Assembly (NCBI GenBank): GCA_037176705.1
Contig: CM073895.1
Span: 106,466,551 to 106,530,550, forward strand
DNA: 64,000 bases
Reading direction: 5' to 3'
Source of the DNA: Molossus alvarezi
Taxonomy: Eukaryota > Chordata > Mammalia > Chiroptera > Molossidae
Below are positions 60,618 through 64,000 of the stretch, piece after piece. A program made the position numbers and the translations under genes. The notes under the pieces were generated by a model that saw nothing but the letters and a program-made list of their open reading frames with translations, ran no database searches and was not told where the DNA came from. Positions within the stretch are counted from its first letter, which is position 1, and each line of letters begins with the position of its first letter.

Positions 60618-63600
60618 ATGGCAATAAATAAGTACATATCAATAATCACCTTAAACGTAAATGGATTGAATGCTCCCATAAAGAGACACAGAGTAGCTGA
60701 TTGGATAAGAAAGCATGACTCATCTATATGTTGTTTACAAGAGACCCACCTCTCAACAAAAGACTCACATAGGTTGAAAGTGAAGGGATGGAAAAAAATT
60801 TTCCGAGCAAATGGAAAGCAAAAAAAAGCTGGGGTAGCAATTCTCATATCTGATAAAATAGATTTCAAAATGAAGACCATAACTAGAGACAAAGACGGCC
60901 ACTACATAATCTTGAAAGGATCTATCCAACAGGAAGATATAACCTTGATAAACATATATGCACCCAATATAGGAGCACCAAAATATATTAAAAATCTTCT
61001 GGAGGACTTCCAAGGAGAAATCGACAATAATACAATCATAGCAGGGGACTTCAACACCCCGTTGACAGCACTGGATAGATCCTCTAGGCAAAAAATTAGC
61101 AAGGAAACAGAGACTCTAAATGAAGCACTAGACCAAATGGATTTAATAGATATCTACAGAGAATTACACCCCAAAACTACAGAATACACATTCTTCTCAA
61201 GTGCACATGGGACATTCTCAAAGATAGACCACATGATAGGACACAAACTAAATCTCTACAAGTTCAAGAAGATTGAAATCATATCAAGCATCTTCTCAGA
61301 TCACAATGGCATGAAACTAGAAATCAATTGCAACAAGAACATGCAAAGACATTTCAACACATGGAGGCTAAATAGCATGTTATTAAACAATGAATGGGTC
61401 ACCGAGGAGATCAAGGAAGAAATTAAAAACTTCCTGGAAACCAATGAAAATGAACACACAACAACACAAAATCTATGGGATGCAGCGAAAGCAGTTCTGA
61501 GAGGGAAGTTCATAGCACTACAGGCCTACCTCAAAAAACAAGAAAAATTTCTAATTGACTGTCTAACCTCACAACTTAAAGAATTAGAAAGCAAACAAAA
61601 AGAAAACCCCAGAGCAAGTAGAAGGAAGGAAATAGTAAAGATCAGAGCAGAAATAAATGACATAGAGACCAAAAAAACAATTCAAAGGATCAATGAAACA
61701 AAGAGCTGGTTTTTCGAAAAGATAAACAAGATTGATGGACCCTTAGCTAGACTCACCAAGAAACAAAGAGAGAGAACCCAAATATACAAAATCAGAAATG
61801 AAAGAGGAGAAGTAACAACCAACACCACGGAAATACAAAAGATCGTTAACAACTACTATGAACAACTATATGGCAACAAATTCGACAATCTAAGCGAAAT
61901 GGACAAATTTCTAGAAACACACAGTCTCCCAAAACTATTCCCGGAAGAGATAGAAAACTTGAACAGACCAATAACAACTAAGGAAATTGAAGAGGTAATC
62001 CAGACTCTCCCAGCAAACAAAAGCCCAGGCCCAGATGGTTTCACAGGGGAGTTTTACCGAACATTCCAAAAAGAACTAACACCCATTCTCCTCAAACTAT
62101 TTCAAAAAATTCAAGAAGAAGGAAGACTTCCAAACACGTTCTATGAGGCCAGCATAATTCTAATTCTAAAACCGGAAAAAGACACTACGAAGAAAGAAAA
62201 CTACAGGCCAATATCCCTGATGAACTTAGACGCCAAAATCCTGAACAAAATATTAGCAAATCGGATCCAGAAATACATCAAGAAAATTATTCACCATGAC
62301 CAAGTGGGATTCATTCCAGGGATGCAAGGCTGGTACAATATTCGCAAATCAATAAACGTGATACACCACATAAACAAAATGAAGAATAAAAACCACATGA
62401 TCATATCAATAGATGCTGAAAAAGCATTCGACAAAATCCAGCATCCATTTCTGATAAAAACGCTCAGCAATGTAGGAATAGAGGGATCATATCTCGACAT
62501 AATAAAGGCCATATATGAAAGACCTACAGCCAACATCATACTCAATGGGCAGAAACTAAAAACATTTCCATTAAGAACAGGAACAAGACAGGGATGTCCA
62601 CTTTCGCCACTCTTATTTTACATTGTACTGGAAGTCTTAGCCACAGCAATCAGACATGAAGAAAAAATTAAAGGGATCCAAATTGGAAAGGAGGAAGTGA
62701 AACTGTCATTATTTGCAGATGACATGATATTGTACATAGAAAACCCTAAAGACTCCATCAAAAATCTATTAGACTTAATAAATGAATTTGGCAAAGTAGC
62801 AGGATACAAAATTAACGTCAAGAAATCGACGGCATTCTTGTACATCAATGATGAACTCACAGAAAGAGAAACTGAAAAAACAATCCCATTTACCATCGCT
62901 CCAAAAAAATTACGATACCTAGGAATAAACTTAACCAAAGAAGTAAAGGACCTATTTGCAGAAAACTACAGGTCATTGAAAAAAGAAATAGAGGAAGATA
63001 TAAAAAAGTGGAAGCACATACCCTGTTCATGGATTGGAAGAATTAACATAATTAAAATGTCCATACTACCCAAAGCAATCTATAGATTCAATGCAATCCC
63101 CATCAAAATACCAACGACATATTTCATAGAACTAGAACAAATACTTCAAAAGTTCATATGGAACCAAAAAAGACCTCGAATAGCCACAGCAATCTTGAAA
63201 AAGAAGAACAAAGTAGGTGGGATCACAATACCAGATATCAGGTTATACTACAAAGCGACTGTAACCAAAACAGCCTGGTACTGGCACAAGAACAGGCATA
63301 TAAACCAGTGGAACAGAATTGAAAACCCAGAAATGGACCCAAGGCAATACGCTCAATTAATATTTGACAAAGGTGGCAAGAGCATACAGTGGAGTCAAGA
63401 CAGCCTCTTTAATAAATGGTGTTGGGAAAATTGGACAGCTACATGCAAAAAAATGAAACTAGACCATCAACTTACACCATACACCAAAATAAACTCAAAA
63501 TGGATAAAAGACTTAATTGTGACCCGTGAATCCATAAAAATTCTAGAAGAAAATGTAGGCAACAAAATTTCGGACATCATACGGAGCAGAATTTTCACTG

Positions 63601-63776
63601 ATACATCACCTAAGGCAACAGAAATAAAGGAGAAAATGAACACATGGGACTACATAAAACTAAAAAGCTTCTGCACAGCAAAAGAAACAATCATCAAAAT
63701 GGAAAGGCAACCCACTGTATGGGAGAACATCATTGCCAATGATGTATCAGATAAGGGGTTAATTTCCAATATATAG
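60618..63776 (+). CDS. ORF2: L1 ORF2p, C-terminally truncated, copy 6
   Basis: The 1,052-aa frame ends at the shared TAG (63774-63776). Endonuclease and reverse-transcriptase catalytic residues are intact. One private change is D896N (gac to aac at 63303), downstream of the reverse-transcriptase core. This is the only ORF2 of the copy 4-6 group without the frameshift. Confidence 0.93.
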   Translation: MAINKYISIITLNVNGLNAPIKRHRVADWIRKHDSSICCLQETHLSTKDSHRLKVKGWKKIFRANGKQKKAGVAILISDKIDFKMKTITRDKDGHYIILKGSIQQEDITLINIYAPNIGAPKYIKNLLEDFQGEIDNNTIIAGDFNTPLTALDRSSRQKISKETETLNEALDQMDLIDIYRELHPKTTEYTFFSSAHGTFSKIDHMIGHKLNLYKFKKIEIISSIFSDHNGMKLEINCNKNMQRHFNTWRLNSMLLNNEWVTEEIKEEIKNFLETNENEHTTTQNLWDAAKAVLRGKFIALQAYLKKQEKFLIDCLTSQLKELESKQKENPRASRRKEIVKIRAEINDIETKKTIQRINETKSWFFEKINKIDGPLARLTKKQRERTQIYKIRNERGEVTTNTTEIQKIVNNYYEQLYGNKFDNLSEMDKFLETHSLPKLFPEEIENLNRPITTKEIEEVIQTLPANKSPGPDGFTGEFYRTFQKELTPILLKLFQKIQEEGRLPNTFYEASIILILKPEKDTTKKENYRPISLMNLDAKILNKILANRIQKYIKKIIHHDQVGFIPGMQGWYNIRKSINVIHHINKMKNKNHMIISIDAEKAFDKIQHPFLIKTLSNVGIEGSYLDIIKAIYERPTANIILNGQKLKTFPLRTGTRQGCPLSPLLFYIVLEVLATAIRHEEKIKGIQIGKEEVKLSLFADDMILYIENPKDSIKNLLDLINEFGKVAGYKINVKKSTAFLYINDELTERETEKTIPFTIAPKKLRYLGINLTKEVKDLFAENYRSLKKEIEEDIKKWKHIPCSWIGRINIIKMSILPKAIYRFNAIPIKIPTTYFIELEQILQKFIWNQKRPRIATAILKKKNKVGGITIPDIRLYYKATVTKTAWYWHKNRHINQWNRIENPEMDPRQYAQLIFDKGGKSIQWSQDSLFNKWCWENWTATCKKMKLDHQLTPYTKINSKWIKDLIVTRESIKILEENVGNKISDIIRSRIFTDTSPKATEIKEKMNTWDYIKLKSFCTAKETIIKMERQPTVWENIIANDVSDKGLISNI

Positions 63777-64000
63777 AGAGTGCTCATACAACTCCACAAA
63801 AGGAAGACAAAGAACCCAATTAAAAAATGGGCAGAGGAGCTGAATAGACACCTCTCCAAACAGGACATACAAATGGCCAAGAGACATATGAAGAAATGCT
63901 CAACATCACTAATCATCAGAGAGATGCAAATTAAAACAACAATGAGGTATCACCTCACACCTGTCAGAATGGCCGCCATCAACAAATCATCAAACAACAA
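63777..64000 (+). pseudogene. ORF2: L1 ORF2 C-terminal remnant, copy 6, partial
   Basis: In-frame continuation after the TAG, running into the window end just before the cysteine motif. Confidence 0.85.

Larger units (their letters stand above)
1..64000. repeat. Satellite array, 1.96-kb monomer, partly 8.08-kb L1-bearing units
   Basis: The whole window is one head-to-tail array in a single orientation. The anchor catgcaaggagtaaatcc recurs at 6704, 8664, 10624, 12583, 14542, 16501 (with one change), 18461 (same change), 20420, 22379 and 24339, giving periods of 1,959 or 1,960 bp. It then recurs at 32415, 40491, 48569 and 56647, where each monomer is interrupted by a SINE and an L1 and the period is 8,076-8,079 bp. 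Two monomer subtypes differ near the monomer end. Subtype A (M1, M2, M9-M14 and the first partial monomer) reads catttttgaagg and acagtgaacc. Subtype B (M3-M8) reads cattttaagg and acagttcacc. I do not recognise the monomer as a named satellite. No host gene was seen. Confidence 0.95.
58871..64000 (+). mobile_element. LINE-1 retrotransposon, copy 6, cut by window end
   Basis: The left duplication is 58854-58870. The element runs from the first 5' UTR base into the ORF2 C-terminal remnant, where the window ends. It shares Q195H and atcaccttaaacg with copies 4 and 5 but has the normal six-base A run in ORF2. Confidence 0.97.

Noticed and set aside
1..64000. Whole compound array as an assembly artefact
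   Set aside because: Not fully excluded, but the units differ from each other at many scattered sites (frameshift, T-run lengths, residue changes), which argues against simple duplication of one contig. Only long reads can settle the copy number.

Overview
The window is mammalian repeat DNA with no host single-copy gene. It is a head-to-tail satellite array with a monomer of about 1,959-1,960 bp. Some monomers carry two retrotransposons: a tRNA-derived SINE and a full-length LINE-1. The SINE matches the bat VES family as I remember it: a tRNA-like head with A and B boxes, a CT-rich stretch and a terminal ATCCTC..GAGGAT palindrome before the A tail. This points to a bat, most likely of the vespertilionid or a related yangochiropteran lineage. 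The LINE-1 is a standard placental-mammal L1 (5' UTR, ORF1, ORF2, G-rich 3' UTR, poly(A), target-site duplication). The species cannot be read from the sequence.

Layout. 1-849 is the end of a monomer carrying an antisense SINE. 850-6686 is L1 copy 1. 6704-24338 holds nine simple monomers (called M1-M9 here) without SINE or L1. 24339-26559 is M10, a SINE-bearing monomer that leads into L1 copy 2 (26560-32397). From there the array continues as compound units of 8,076-8,079 bp. Each unit is one monomer, one SINE and one L1, with L1 copies at 34636-40473, 42713-48551, 50792-56629 and 58871 to the window end. Every L1 starts at the same base of the monomer. All five completed 3' flanks carry the same 17-bp duplication with the same single mismatch, and every L1 has the same in-frame TAG in ORF2 (codon 1053). 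One L1 insertion was therefore multiplied as part of the satellite; these are not six separate insertions.

Every complete monomer contains a 17-bp site matching the CENP-B box consensus (NTTCGNNNNANNCGGGN) on the minus strand. It is intact in 12 of 14 monomers. In M3 and M8 it has lost the same CpG. The array is therefore a good candidate for centromeric or pericentromeric DNA, built of two kinds of block: short-period (1.96 kb) L1-free DNA, and long-period (8.08 kb) L1-bearing DNA in which CENP-B boxes are about four times sparser.

Coding content is limited to L1 proteins. ORF1 (293 aa from its ATG) is open in all six copies. ORF2 keeps its endonuclease and reverse-transcriptase active-site residues, but the TAG removes the C-terminal cysteine-rich segment. 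Copies 4 and 5 also share a one-base insertion in an A run after the endonuclease domain. Shared variants group the copies as ((1,2),3) and ((4,5),6). This follows their physical order and fits growth of the array by local unequal exchange. All identities and family assignments come from reading the sequence; no database search was possible.
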